Shown here piece by piece: positions 45,880 through 54,711 of a DNA stretch of 64,000 bases. Under the pieces are notes generated by a model. The model was not told the origin of the DNA. It saw only the letters and a list, made by a program, of their open reading frames with translations, and made no database searches. Both the position numbers and the translations under genes were made by a program. How positions within the stretch are numbered: the first letter of the stretch is position 1; each line of letters opens with the position of its first letter. This DNA is from CAIKOD01 sp035505975 (lineage in GTDB: Archaea > Halobacteriota > Methanomicrobia > Methanomicrobiales > Methanospirillaceae), in contig DATJQJ010000025.1 of the NCBI GenBank assembly GCA_035505975.1, positions 94,269 through 158,268 of the forward strand, written 5' to 3'.

Positions 45880-46758
45880 CTACTTAAGTGCAGCGATCTC
45901 TTTCCTGAACGCAACCCAGTAAATAATGCCGACGAAGAACAAACCACCGACGATGTTGCCGATGGTGACAACGATGAGGTTATTGGTCCACATGGTAACC
46001 CATGTCAGTCCGGCATTGATTTTCGTTGGGTCGGTGATGAATCCCTGGGTAAAGAGACCTGCGGGGATGAAGTACATATTCGCGACACAGTGTTCGAAGC
46101 CGCTCGATACGAAGGCCATGATGGGGAACCATATCCCGAAGAACTTGCCAATCAGGTCGTCTGCGCATATTCCGAGGAGGATTGCGAGGTTGACGAGCCA
46201 GTTACAAGCGATTGCCTTTAAGAACGCCGACCACGCGCCGGCTACGCCGACGTAACTGACCTTCGCCGATGCGATGGCTATCGCTCTTGTTCCGAATGCG
46301 GTTACCGTTGCAGCCCCGGCCGAGTCAAAGGATACGAACGGACCGTATGCCATAATGTATGCGAAAACAATCGAGCCGATTAAGTTCCCGATATACACCC
46401 ATATCCACAGGTTGATGACCTGCGCCCAGCTCACTTTGTGGATGAATGCCGCCATCGGGGCGAGCATTGCGTCGCCGGTAAAGAGTTCCGCACCCGTAAG
46501 GACGATGATAATAAGCCCGACAGGGAAGACAGCACCGAGGATCAACTGTGAGAACCCGGCACTTGCCGCACCATACCGAAGTGCAGCATCGCTTGCCATG
46601 ATTCCGGTTGAACAAACCGTTGCGAGGGCACCTCCCATGGCGATGTATGCCCCTGCCATGAACCCACGCATCAGCATGTTCCATGCCGGGAGGCTTACCT
46701 TGTACTTACCAGCGTCACCGGCTTTCGCAACGATAGCGACTGGTGGATGAAATACCAT
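45880..46758 (-). CDS. fdhC: formate/nitrite transporter FdhC
   Basis: 292 residues, six membrane segments in the aquaporin-like FNT fold: MRGFMAGAYIAMGGALATV, AVFPVGLIIIVLTGAELFTGDAM, NLIGSIVFAYIMAYGPF, KAIACNWLVNLAILLG, FVSSGFEHCVANMYFIPAG (the FEHCVANM motif) and VVTIGNIVGGLFFVGIIYW. It carries formate, the electron donor for many hydrogenotrophic methanogens. GAGAGGTG lies about 8 bases before ATG 46758. A perfect palindrome lies about 118 bases upstream. Confidence 0.95.
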   Translation of the reverse strand: MVFHPPVAIVAKAGDAGKYKVSLPAWNMLMRGFMAGAYIAMGGALATVCSTGIMASDAALRYGAASAGFSQLILGAVFPVGLIIIVLTGAELFTGDAMLAPMAAFIHKVSWAQVINLWIWVYIGNLIGSIVFAYIMAYGPFVSFDSAGAATVTAFGTRAIAIASAKVSYVGVAGAWSAFLKAIACNWLVNLAILLGICADDLIGKFFGIWFPIMAFVSSGFEHCVANMYFIPAGLFTQGFITDPTKINAGLTWVTMWTNNLIVVTIGNIVGGLFFVGIIYWVAFRKEIAALK

Positions 46759-46875
46759 TTTTTTTACACCTCTCTGATTGTCAGACCTATACGAATCTCA
46801 TGAATCCGCAATTAAGTATAGGTTCAAATTAAAATCCTTTGTGGTGTTATTAATAATTTTCTTTTTGCATTTCGC

Positions 46876-46891
46876 TTATAACCGGTTATAA
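46876..46891. promoter_or_regulatory. 16-base perfect palindrome upstream of fdhC
   Basis: TTATAACCGGTTATAA, identical on both strands, in a 325-base gap between pyrK and fdhC. TTATAA at each end could serve as TATA boxes or half-sites of a dimeric regulator. TGCAT flanks it on both sides at slightly different spacing. The rest of this gap is AT-rich with no gene. Confidence 0.55.
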
Positions 46892-47083
46892 TGCATTTGT
46901 TTGGGAAATAAACAGGAAATGATCTTCCACCTTGATTTTCTGCCCCATATATCCCCGGGTTCGAAGTACCGGCTATGGGGAAAAACGGGCATTCTACGCC
47001 ATCAGATATCCCGAATCGATCCCGACGACATATCAGGAATGACAATCCGGGTCTGGTAACTCGTGATAACAACCCGATACCGG

Positions 47084-47848
47084 TCAGAGAAGCCTTTTCC
47101 TTCCGCTGCCGTCGCGGTGATATCTCCCGAATTCTGTCCCTTCGAGTTCGGTCCCAGAAAAAACGGGGCCTTCCCGGCAGACCCTTGCTCCGGTCGGATC
47201 GATACAGCACGAACCGCAGACCCCGCACCCGCATTTCATGTAGCGGTGAAGGCTGAACCAGCCGTCACCGGCACGTCCTGCCGCGCTGAGACGCCCGAGG
47301 ATGCTGGCCATCATCAATTCCGGCCCGCATACCGCAATCCTGGGATACCCTGACAGGTCCAGACCTTCAAGCCCCTGCACGGCAAATCCTTTCGTTCCGG
47401 CCGATCCGTCGTCGGTCACGATACGCACTTCGGCACATTGGGCGAGCCTGTCCAAAAAGAGAAGGTCCCCGGCTGTTCTGGCGCCGAGGATGAATGTATC
47501 GACATATCCGGCTTCTGCCAGGGATAGGAGCGGTGCGGCCCCAAGCCCCCCGGAGATCGCGAGCATCCCCGGCCTGAGCGGGAACCCGTTTCCAAAAGGT
47601 CCCCTGATCCCTAAGACATCTCCCGGGGACACGCTCGTGAGGGCCGCGGTTGCCTCGCCCACGTTCTGTACCGTGATGGTATCGGCAGAGGAGAGCGCCA
47701 TGGGGACTTCATCGACCCCGGGCACCCAAACCATGACAAACTGGCCCGGGATGAAGGAAAACGAGCGGTCGAACGTGATAGTCGAGACCGAAGGAGTCTC
47801 CCTTTTCACATTGGTGACATTCACACCGACCGGCAAACGGTCATTCAT
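47084..47848 (-). CDS. pyrK: dihydroorotate dehydrogenase electron transfer subunit PyrK
   Basis: 254 residues, ferredoxin-reductase-like: FAD-binding barrel (GQFVMVWVPGVDEVPMAL), NAD region (MLAISGGLGAAPLLSLAE) and C-terminal 2Fe-2S site CGCGVCGSCCIDPTGARVC. It passes electrons from dihydroorotate via FMN in PyrD to NAD. It overlaps pyrD by 8 bases, so the subunits are translationally coupled. Pyrimidine synthesis. Confidence 0.93.
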   Translation of the reverse strand: MNDRLPVGVNVTNVKRETPSVSTITFDRSFSFIPGQFVMVWVPGVDEVPMALSSADTITVQNVGEATAALTSVSPGDVLGIRGPFGNGFPLRPGMLAISGGLGAAPLLSLAEAGYVDTFILGARTAGDLLFLDRLAQCAEVRIVTDDGSAGTKGFAVQGLEGLDLSGYPRIAVCGPELMMASILGRLSAAGRAGDGWFSLHRYMKCGCGVCGSCCIDPTGARVCREGPVFSGTELEGTEFGRYHRDGSGRKRLL

Positions 47849-48728
47849 GTGCGCACCCGATTATTTCAGCAGGGTTAACCCCGGAAGGATCGTAAAGCTC
47901 GTTTCCGATCGCCCCGAAGACCCTGTCGTTTTCGATGACCGCACTTCCGATCTGAACGGCGCTCGCCCCTGCCATCATCATCTCGATCACATCGCGGGCC
48001 GACGAGATCCCGCCGCAACCGATCACCGGGATGGAACACGCCTCGTACAATTCGTACACGCACCTGACTGCAACCGGAAAGATTGCAGGTCCCGAAAGGC
48101 CCCCAAACCGGTTACCGAGCACAGGCTTTTTTAATTCCGGGGAGATCCGCATCGCTTTTATCGTGTTGATCGCGACGACCGCATCGGCCCCGCCCCGTTC
48201 CGCTGCCCTCCCGCAGGCAGCGATATCGGTTACATTAGGGGTCAGTTTGACCCATACAGGGATTCCCAGGCTTTTGACTGCTCTCGTGCACATTTCAACG
48301 CTATCGGGGTCGCTCCCGACAGCGGCGCCGTAGCCTTCCGCATGGGGGCAGCTGAGGTTCAGCTCGATCCCTTCTGCACGGCCGGAAAACCAGGAGGCAA
48401 CCTCCCTGAACTCTTCGGGAGTTCCCCCGTACGTGCTGACCACTACGGGCTTCCCGGCGAGGATGTCCAGCTCGGCAACGAACTCTTTGGACGGGTTCGG
48501 AAGGCCCATCGCGTTCATCAGGCCATGGGGTGTTTCAAAAAAACAGGGGCCAGGATGACCTTCGTTTGGGTACGGGCCTATGGATTTTGTTACCACGCAC
48601 CCTGCACCCGAGGCAAGGACCCGGGAGAGCGAAGCCCCGGTCGTCCCGAGGATGCCTGCCGCAAGGACGAGGTGGTTTTTCATCCCGACTCCCCCGACAC
48701 GGATATCACCGGGTATTAACCTGATCAT
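47841..48728 (-). CDS. pyrD: dihydroorotate dehydrogenase catalytic subunit PyrD (class 1B)
   Basis: 295 residues. FMN-dependent TIM barrel: NHLVLAAGILGTTGASLSRVL, VVTKSIGPYPNEGHP, EFVAELD, INTIKAMRISPEL, GGLSGPAIFPVAVR and VIGCGGISSARDVIEMMMAGA. The catalytic base is Cys (ELNLSCPHAEG), as in class 1B. First gene of the pyrD-pyrK pair. Divergent from mdh, with 60 bases between. Confidence 0.94.
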   Translation of the reverse strand: MIRLIPGDIRVGGVGMKNHLVLAAGILGTTGASLSRVLASGAGCVVTKSIGPYPNEGHPGPCFFETPHGLMNAMGLPNPSKEFVAELDILAGKPVVVSTYGGTPEEFREVASWFSGRAEGIELNLSCPHAEGYGAAVGSDPDSVEMCTRAVKSLGIPVWVKLTPNVTDIAACGRAAERGGADAVVAINTIKAMRISPELKKPVLGNRFGGLSGPAIFPVAVRCVYELYEACSIPVIGCGGISSARDVIEMMMAGASAVQIGSAVIENDRVFGAIGNELYDPSGVNPAEIIGCAHE

Positions 48729-48788
48729 CTGAAAAACAATGGTTTCAATTGTAGTTATTTATTCTCGTGAGGCGCCAATATTACCAGC

Positions 48789-49655
48789 GTGACGTGCCTT
48801 GCAGTACTGGGGGCGGGAAAAATCGGTGGCGAGGTGGCATACCTCGCATCCATCCTCGGCCTGGTCGACCGCCTGATCATCTACGACGTGAATAAGGAGT
48901 TCCTGAATGCACAGGTCAGGGACCTCATGCATACCGGCCTGGACATCGGTATCGAGACCGATCCATGGAGCGCGAAAGAGGCCGACATCTGCATTTTTTC
49001 TGCCGGTTTCCCACGCGACCCGACGGTAAAGACAAGGGCCGACCTGCTCAGGGTCAACCTGCCTGTCGCCAGGCAGTGCTCTAAACCACTCCACGACTAT
49101 GACGGCGTACTGATCACGGTCACGAACCCCATGGACCCGAACAACTACTTCTTCTGGGAGCACACGGGCATCGATGCCGGACGGTGCATCGGCTTCGGGG
49201 GCCAGCTCGACAGTGCCCGGTTCGCCCTTGCCCTGAAAGAGAGGGGGATAAGGGGAAGGGGCTGGGTCATCGGCGACCACGGCGAGCACCAGGTCCCCGT
49301 TTTTTCATCGCTGCAGGAGGGAGTTGAAACGGCCGTCCGTGAAGAGATCCTCGGGGAGGTAAAAAGCGCCAGTATGGAGGTCATCAGGGGAAAAGGCGGA
49401 ACAGTCTTCGGTCCGGCCTGGCACCTGGCAGAGATGATCCGGATGATCAGAGACGATGCCCGCGCCCTTGTTACCTGTTCGTGCATCCTCAAAGGAGAGT
49501 ATGGTATCGAGGGGTGTTCGCTCGGCGTGCCGGCGCGTATCGGCAGGAACGGTATTCATACTATCGAGGAATGGGAACTCGACGACTGGGAAGCCGGCCG
49601 GATGAAGGAGGCAGCCGCATACGTGCAGCAACTCTGCCAGAGGACCGATGACTGA
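48789..49655 (+). CDS. mdh: malate dehydrogenase (lactate/malate dehydrogenase family)
   Basis: 288 residues, starting GTG 48789 (MTCLAVLGAGKIGGEVAYLA, Rossmann GAGKIG). Further motifs: FSAGFPRDPTVKTRADLLRVN with the substrate Arg, VTNPMDPNNYFFWEHTG, and the catalytic His in IGDHGEHQVP. The substrate pocket resembles malate rather than lactate, but that is inference. The last 8 bases overlap the polB start (ATGACTGA), an unusual coupling of metabolism with replication. Confidence 0.88.
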   Translation: MTCLAVLGAGKIGGEVAYLASILGLVDRLIIYDVNKEFLNAQVRDLMHTGLDIGIETDPWSAKEADICIFSAGFPRDPTVKTRADLLRVNLPVARQCSKPLHDYDGVLITVTNPMDPNNYFFWEHTGIDAGRCIGFGGQLDSARFALALKERGIRGRGWVIGDHGEHQVPVFSSLQEGVETAVREEILGEVKSASMEVIRGKGGTVFGPAWHLAEMIRMIRDDARALVTCSCILKGEYGIEGCSLGVPARIGRNGIHTIEEWELDDWEAGRMKEAAAYVQQLCQRTDD

Positions 49656-52122
49656 CCTTGACCAGGGACCAGGCCGGGCGGTGCCGGGCAGAGACAGGGG
49701 CCCGGCGGGGGCTGGGAAAGCCCTCACTATCGGGATCAACCAGGTGGAGTACAGCAATAGTCCGGACGGTCCCGTCATCCATATATTCGGACGGGACGAA
49801 CAGGGGACGGCCTGCCACCTGCAGGTAACTGGTTTTTTTCCGTATTTCTACGTCCCGGAGAAGGAAGCAAATGAGAAGACCCCCCCGCAGAATGTCACCG
49901 TCGACACCGGCCACACGTACCGCTCGATCCACAACGAACCACTTACCAGGCTCTATACGATACGACCGGGAGAGGTAAGGGACCTCCGTGAGCGCTATCG
50001 CCACTTCGAAGCCGACATCCCGTTCGCAACCAGGTTCCTAATCGACAGCGGACTTACGGGCGGGGTCTCGGCCCCGGATACCATATCTGATTTTAAAGAC
50101 CTGATGCCTGCCGCCGGTATATCGCCTGCGAGGACCTGCATCCTCGACATCGAGTGCGAAGACGAACGCGGCTTCCCCGAGCCAGGGAGGGACAGGATCA
50201 TCTGTATCACTGCCTGGGACTCCTTTGACGACCATTACACGACATTCGTGCACAGCCCCTGCGGCGACGCCTATGACTTCACCGGGCGGCAGGCGAAGGG
50301 GGGGTTGAAAAACGGGTGCTTTTCCCACGAAAGGCACACGATCTGTACCTACCCTGGCGAAACTGCCATGATGGCCGGGTTTGTCGAATATATCAGGAAA
50401 AAGGATCCCGATATCCTCTCGGGCTGGAATTTCGTGGACTTCGACATGCCGTACATTACCGGCAGGATGGAGGCCCTGGGGCTCGACCCGACCACGCTTG
50501 CCAGGCTCCCCGGGCAGACCGAAAGAAACGCCCTCCGGGGACGGGCTCTTTTCGATCTCCTGTCCGGGTACCGGAAGATGCAGCTCACGGGCAGGGAGTC
50601 GTACCGGCTCGATGCCGTGGCCGAAGCAGAACTCGGGGACGCGAAGGTCAGGTATAAAGGCGGGGTCAGCGACCTGTGGAAAGACGACCCCGAACTCCTG
50701 GTCGAGTACAATTTCAAGGACGTGGAGTTGTGCGTCGGTATCAACAGGAAAAACAGCATTATCGAATTTTACCGGGAGATCGCCCGGTACGTGGGGTGCC
50801 CCCTCGACAGGACCCTCAATTCATCGAACGTGATCGACATTTACATCCTGAGAAAGGCACATGGGAGATACGTCCTTCCTTCGAAAGGCTTTGCAGCAGC
50901 GAACGAATTTGAAGGCGCCACGGTTTTCGATCCTTCGCGGGGACTCCGTTCCAACGTTGTCGTGCTCGACCTGAAGTCCCTGTACCCCATGGCGATGATG
51001 ACCATAAACGCCTCCCCTGAGACAAAAGACCCGGCAGGGGAGTTGCATGCGCCAAACGGCATCAGGTTTAAGAAAGAGCCTGACGGGCTGACGAGGAGTA
51101 TCATTGCAGAACTCATGGTCGAGCGCGACGAAAAGAAACGGCAGCGGAACCTCTATCCTTTTGGATCGCCCGAATACATCCTTTTCGACCTCCAGCAGAA
51201 CGTACTGAAGGTGATCATGAACACGTACTACGGGGTCAGCGGCTACACCCGTTTCAGGCTCTACGACCGGGAGATCGGTGCGGCGGTAACTTCCGTCGGG
51301 AGAGCGATCATCGAACATACGAGGTCGGTGATCGAACAGGCCGGATACCACGTGATTTACGGTGATACCGATTCCTGCATGGTCGAACTGCCGATGACCG
51401 GGGTCGAACAAACGATTGCGAAGGCACGGGAGATAGAGAAAAGGCTCAATGAGAGTTACCGGGACTTTGCAAGAGACGAACTCTCCGCCGATACCCATTA
51501 CTTCTCGATCAAGTTTGAGAAGATCTACGGGCGGTTCTTCCAGGCCGGAAAAAAGAAACGGTATGCCGGACACCTGGTCTGGAAGGAGGGAAAGACCGTC
51601 GACGAGATCGATATCGTGGGCTTCGAGATCAGGCGGTCCGATTACCCCCATATCACGAAGACCGTGCAGCTGAGGGTGATGGAAATGATACTCCACGGAG
51701 AGCCTTTCGAGGAGGTCAGGAAGTACCTCGGCGAAATTATAAGGAATTATCGTTCGGGAAGATATTCGCTCGACGAGATCGGTATCCCGGGCGGGATCGG
51801 CAAGCAGCTCGACGATTACGAAAATGACGATGCCCATATCAGAGGTGCACGGTATGCAAACAAGCACCTTGGTATGGAATTTTCAAAGGGCAGCAAACCG
51901 AAACGGGTGTACATCAAGGGAGTGAAGGCAAAGTACCAAAAGACCGATGTGCTCTGTTTCGAATACGGGGACCAGGTACCGCCCGAATTTATTGTCGATT
52001 ACGAAATGATGCTCGATAAAACGATAAAACAACCTATTTCCAGGATTATCGAGGCGCTTGGCTGGGACTGGGGCAGTATCGATCCTTCGAGGACTACGCT
52101 CGCCCAGTTCGGGCTCGGGTGA
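49648..52122 (+). CDS. polB: family B DNA polymerase
   Basis: 824 residues. Exonuclease motifs: ILDIECEDERG (Exo I), LSGWNFVDFDMPYI (Exo II) and YNFKDVEL (Exo III). Polymerase motifs: VVLDLKSLYPMAMM (A), KVIMNTYYGVSGY (B) and YGDTDSCMV (C), then KKRYAGHLVW. All metal-binding Asp are present, so it is a proofreading replicative or repair polymerase. No intein. Its start overlaps mdh by 8 bases. Repeats B and A follow its stop on the same strand. Confidence 0.96.
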   Translation: MTDLDQGPGRAVPGRDRGPAGAGKALTIGINQVEYSNSPDGPVIHIFGRDEQGTACHLQVTGFFPYFYVPEKEANEKTPPQNVTVDTGHTYRSIHNEPLTRLYTIRPGEVRDLRERYRHFEADIPFATRFLIDSGLTGGVSAPDTISDFKDLMPAAGISPARTCILDIECEDERGFPEPGRDRIICITAWDSFDDHYTTFVHSPCGDAYDFTGRQAKGGLKNGCFSHERHTICTYPGETAMMAGFVEYIRKKDPDILSGWNFVDFDMPYITGRMEALGLDPTTLARLPGQTERNALRGRALFDLLSGYRKMQLTGRESYRLDAVAEAELGDAKVRYKGGVSDLWKDDPELLVEYNFKDVELCVGINRKNSIIEFYREIARYVGCPLDRTLNSSNVIDIYILRKAHGRYVLPSKGFAAANEFEGATVFDPSRGLRSNVVVLDLKSLYPMAMMTINASPETKDPAGELHAPNGIRFKKEPDGLTRSIIAELMVERDEKKRQRNLYPFGSPEYILFDLQQNVLKVIMNTYYGVSGYTRFRLYDREIGAAVTSVGRAIIEHTRSVIEQAGYHVIYGDTDSCMVELPMTGVEQTIAKAREIEKRLNESYRDFARDELSADTHYFSIKFEKIYGRFFQAGKKKRYAGHLVWKEGKTVDEIDIVGFEIRRSDYPHITKTVQLRVMEMILHGEPFEEVRKYLGEIIRNYRSGRYSLDEIGIPGGIGKQLDDYENDDAHIRGARYANKHLGMEFSKGSKPKRVYIKGVKAKYQKTDVLCFEYGDQVPPEFIVDYEMMLDKTIKQPISRIIEALGWDWGSIDPSRTTLAQFGLG

Positions 52123-52149
52123 CTGAAACATTCCTCATCCGTGTCGAGT

Positions 52150-52190
52150 ATTTCGAACCGCCGCCGGGCACCCTTCGGGGGCGGAGGAGT
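52150..52190 (+). repeat. intergenic repeat family B, copy 2
   Basis: TTTCGAACCGCCGCCGGGCACC followed by the TTCG loop and a GGGGGCGGAGG arm, 28 bases after the polB stop. It shares the loop and core with copies at 20924 and 58657, but outer pairs are less complete. Followed 62 bases later by repeat A in the same orientation. Confidence 0.65.
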
Positions 52191-52252
52191 CCCCACAATT
52201 TGAGGACGGTGTCAACCCTTTTTTTGGCTTCTCAACGGGACAGATTTGCATA

Positions 52253-52412
52253 CTGACGCTCCCGGGGCTCCGCCCAGCCGCTGGTCGACCCCGGATGGGA
52301 CAGGGACTTCACAGGCCCCGATTTTATTCTTACTTCCAGATAACCGGTTTAGCAGCTATCCGACTGGTGGAGGGACAGGGAGGGGGACCCCTCCCATCGC
52401 CGTAGTAACGTA
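52253..52412 (+). repeat. intergenic repeat family A, copy 2
   Basis: Begins CTGACGCTCCCGGGG and carries CAGCCGCTGGTCGACCCCGG, then TGGGACAGGGACT and, after about 75 less conserved bases, the second hairpin GGGAGGGG-GA-CCCCTCCC. Ends near GTAACG. Two-hairpin layout like the copies at 58394 and 62767. The remaining gap to 52515 holds nothing else I recognise. Confidence 0.7.
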
Positions 52413-52515
52413 AGAATGAATGAGAATTCTAACAGAACCTAATCACCCTGTAAGGAGGGTTCTGGCAACCGCACCAAACTATCAAAAAATCACTCTATAA
52501 TCCTGAAAAAATAAA

Positions 52516-52998
52516 TTATACGATCGGAATCGGGGAAGAGAACGGGTTTCCCGATGATTTCGTATCGAGGAGCGACTCAGAACTGAACGAGGTATCGTTG
52601 CCGAGGACGAGCACGCTGATACTCTTGTGGACAGGGTTCTTATTCTGGTCGTCGATCAGCATGTACACCGTGTACGTCCCGTTCCCGGTTTTGGGGAAAC
52701 CGATCTGGATCGGGTCCATGGGTGACACATTGGTAAAGGTATGACGGTCCTGGACCTTGGTCACGTTATCCTTCCGGAATTCGTAGGCAGCGGTGTACGC
52801 TCCGGGGAGGGCCGCATTCGGAGAATAGTTGAATACGATATCGTTTGTCCTTACCAGGGGAGGTTCGACTTCGAAGGACGAAATGGCAGCTGCTTTTTGC
52901 GCGGATGTCGGTCCGGACACATTAACGAGCATGAAAACGACTGCAATCGCGGCTACGGCTATTACAATCGCAATGAGGATTTTCTCTGTTTTCTCCAT
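52516..52998 (-). CDS. membrane-anchored extracellular protein of unknown function
   Basis: 160 residues from ATG 52998. One N-terminal membrane segment (ILIAIVIAVAAIAVVFMLV), then a beta-rich part with strands FEVEPPLVRTNDIVFNYS, GAYTAAYEFRK and GNGTYTVYMLIDDQNKNP, like a single Ig-like domain. The much longer open frame extending to 53904 is antisense to cbiA and not coding. I do not recognise a family. Probably an extracytoplasmic protein (inference). Confidence 0.7.
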   Translation of the reverse strand: MEKTEKILIAIVIAVAAIAVVFMLVNVSGPTSAQKAAAISSFEVEPPLVRTNDIVFNYSPNAALPGAYTAAYEFRKDNVTKVQDRHTFTNVSPMDPIQIGFPKTGNGTYTVYMLIDDQNKNPVHKSISVLVLGNDTSFSSESLLDTKSSGNPFSSPIPIV

Positions 52999-53167
52999 GG
53001 TCACGTAAAGAATATTGTACATTCGAGGAAAAAGAGCTTCCTTACCGGTGACCGGCCGACCCGGTTCCTGCATGGATTTATCCTTGGAAGGACCACACTG
53101 CATTGACATGCGGAAAGGAACGATCGCGGGAAACAGGGGAAGAAGTACTCCCGGAGGGGAGGAAGAG

Positions 53168-54511
53168 GTGATTTCCAGGACGAGTGTCGCGATCCCCCGT
53201 ATCCTGATCGCAGGCACCCACAGCGGCTGCGGCAAGACGACGATATCCCGGGGCATCATGCAGGCCCTCGCGGCACGGGGCCTGATCGTCCAGCCCTTCA
53301 AAGTGGGCCCCGACTTTATCGATCCGACCCACCACACCGCGATCTGCAGCAGGCCTTCCCGGAACCTCGACCCGTTCATGATGGGAGGGGACGGGGTAAA
53401 ACAGACGTTTGCATCTGCATCCCGGGGAGCAGATATTGCCGTTATCGAAGGGGTAATGGGCCTGTTTGACGGCCTTGACGGGACTGTCGAGGCCAGCACG
53501 GCCGATGTTGCAGGCCTTCTTTCCGCACCGGTTCTCCTCGTCGTTGATGCGAAGGGCATGTCCGCGAGCGCAAACGCCCTTATCAGAGGATATTCGGAGT
53601 TCGATCCCGCCCTTGCCATCAGAGGGGTAATTTTCAACAGGATCGGGAGTGAACGACACCGGGAGCTCATCGAACGGACCAGGGAGGCCAATGTATTGGG
53701 GTGGGTGAAACGGAGGGAGTCATTAGCGGTGGGGAGCCGCCATCTCGGCCTCCACATGGCTGCCGAGGTGCCACCCGACAATGCTGCCGGGGATGCGGTA
53801 TCCACCGACTGCGACCTCGATGCGATTCTGGAGACGGCAGGGAGTGCACCGGTCCTGTCGGTGGATGTGAGGTCCAGGTCCTGTGCCGTGGGCAGGCCCC
53901 GCATCGGTGTGGCGCAGGACGAGGCCTTCTGTTTTTACTACGAAGACAACCTGGACCGGCTCCGTTCCTCTGGTGCAGAGATCGTATCGTTCAGCCCGGT
54001 CCACGATACACTGCCTGACGTCAACGGGTTATACCTCGGCGGAGGATATCCCGAACTCCATGCGGCGGCCCTTGAAAAATCCCCGTGCCGGAGCCTGGTA
54101 AAATCCGCTGCCGAGGCAGGCATGCCCATCTACGGCGAGTGTGGAGGTCTCCTGTACCTGTCCGAGTCGATCACCGCGGGGAATTCGTATGCAATGGCGG
54201 GTGTTCTCCCTTCAACCGGGGAAATGACAGGAATTGTCCAGGCGCTCGGGTATTCGGCAGGGGTGTGCATCGCCGGGAACTCCTTCTTCCGTGAAGGGAT
54301 GCCAGTGAAAGGGCACGAGTTCCACTATTCCCGGTTGGAATGCAGCAGGGATGCGAGGTTCAGTATAAGGCTTGAGCGCGGGTCCGGCATCGGGGATGGA
54401 CGGGACGGGCTTTCCGAGCACAACGTCACGGGATGCTACACTCACAGCTATTTTACCGATGAATTTGCCTGTTCTTTTGTAAGGGCTGCGGCTCTCTTCG
54501 GACGAAGGTGA
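53168..54511 (+). CDS. cbiA: cobyrinate a,c-diamide synthase CbiA
   Basis: 447 residues. The start is GTG 53168, since GGAGGGGAGG lies just upstream and family similarity begins at IPRILIAGTHSGCGKTTI. N-terminal P-loop-like synthetase, HHTAICSRPSRNLDPFMM, IEGVMGLFDGLDG and C-terminal amidotransferase with the Cys of YGECGGLLYLSE and His in KGHEFHYSRL. It amidates two groups of cobyrinate using glutamine and ATP in cobamide synthesis. The GTHSGCGKTT form distinguishes it from CfbB of F430 synthesis, which reads SADRSSSGKTT. Next gene is ilvD, 200 bases on. Confidence 0.9.
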   Translation: MISRTSVAIPRILIAGTHSGCGKTTISRGIMQALAARGLIVQPFKVGPDFIDPTHHTAICSRPSRNLDPFMMGGDGVKQTFASASRGADIAVIEGVMGLFDGLDGTVEASTADVAGLLSAPVLLVVDAKGMSASANALIRGYSEFDPALAIRGVIFNRIGSERHRELIERTREANVLGWVKRRESLAVGSRHLGLHMAAEVPPDNAAGDAVSTDCDLDAILETAGSAPVLSVDVRSRSCAVGRPRIGVAQDEAFCFYYEDNLDRLRSSGAEIVSFSPVHDTLPDVNGLYLGGGYPELHAAALEKSPCRSLVKSAAEAGMPIYGECGGLLYLSESITAGNSYAMAGVLPSTGEMTGIVQALGYSAGVCIAGNSFFREGMPVKGHEFHYSRLECSRDARFSIRLERGSGIGDGRDGLSEHNVTGCYTHSYFTDEFACSFVRAAALFGRR

Positions 54512-54711
54512 AGGTACCACATTATACCTGCAGGGGGGATGGCGGTTCAGGATACGTGCGCACCCGGGTAACATGAAATGGAGATCAGTCCCGGAAAGTG
54601 TTCCGGAGTTCACGATTGGGAACCGCGGGAAGAGTTGTTCACCCCGGCCCCCGGTACCGGTGGGATAAAATCTTTGCACCGCTTATCATTCATAAGGACT
54701 GGAAGTCATCT

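Noticed and set aside
46759..47083. tRNA or small RNA gene in the gap upstream of fdhC
   Set aside because: No TPsiC-arm or acceptor pairing could be found; only the palindrome and AT-rich promoter-like sequence remain.
52516..53904. A 462-codon minus-strand open frame spanning cbiA
   Set aside because: Only the last 160 codons (from ATG 52998) look like a protein; the upstream part is antisense to cbiA, which has clear family motifs.
53168..54511. CfbB (F430 synthesis) instead of CbiA
   Set aside because: The N-terminal GTHSGCGKTT and FKVGPDFIDPTHH forms fit CbiA; CfbB-type proteins have SADRSSSGKTT and FKVALDYIDPSYH.
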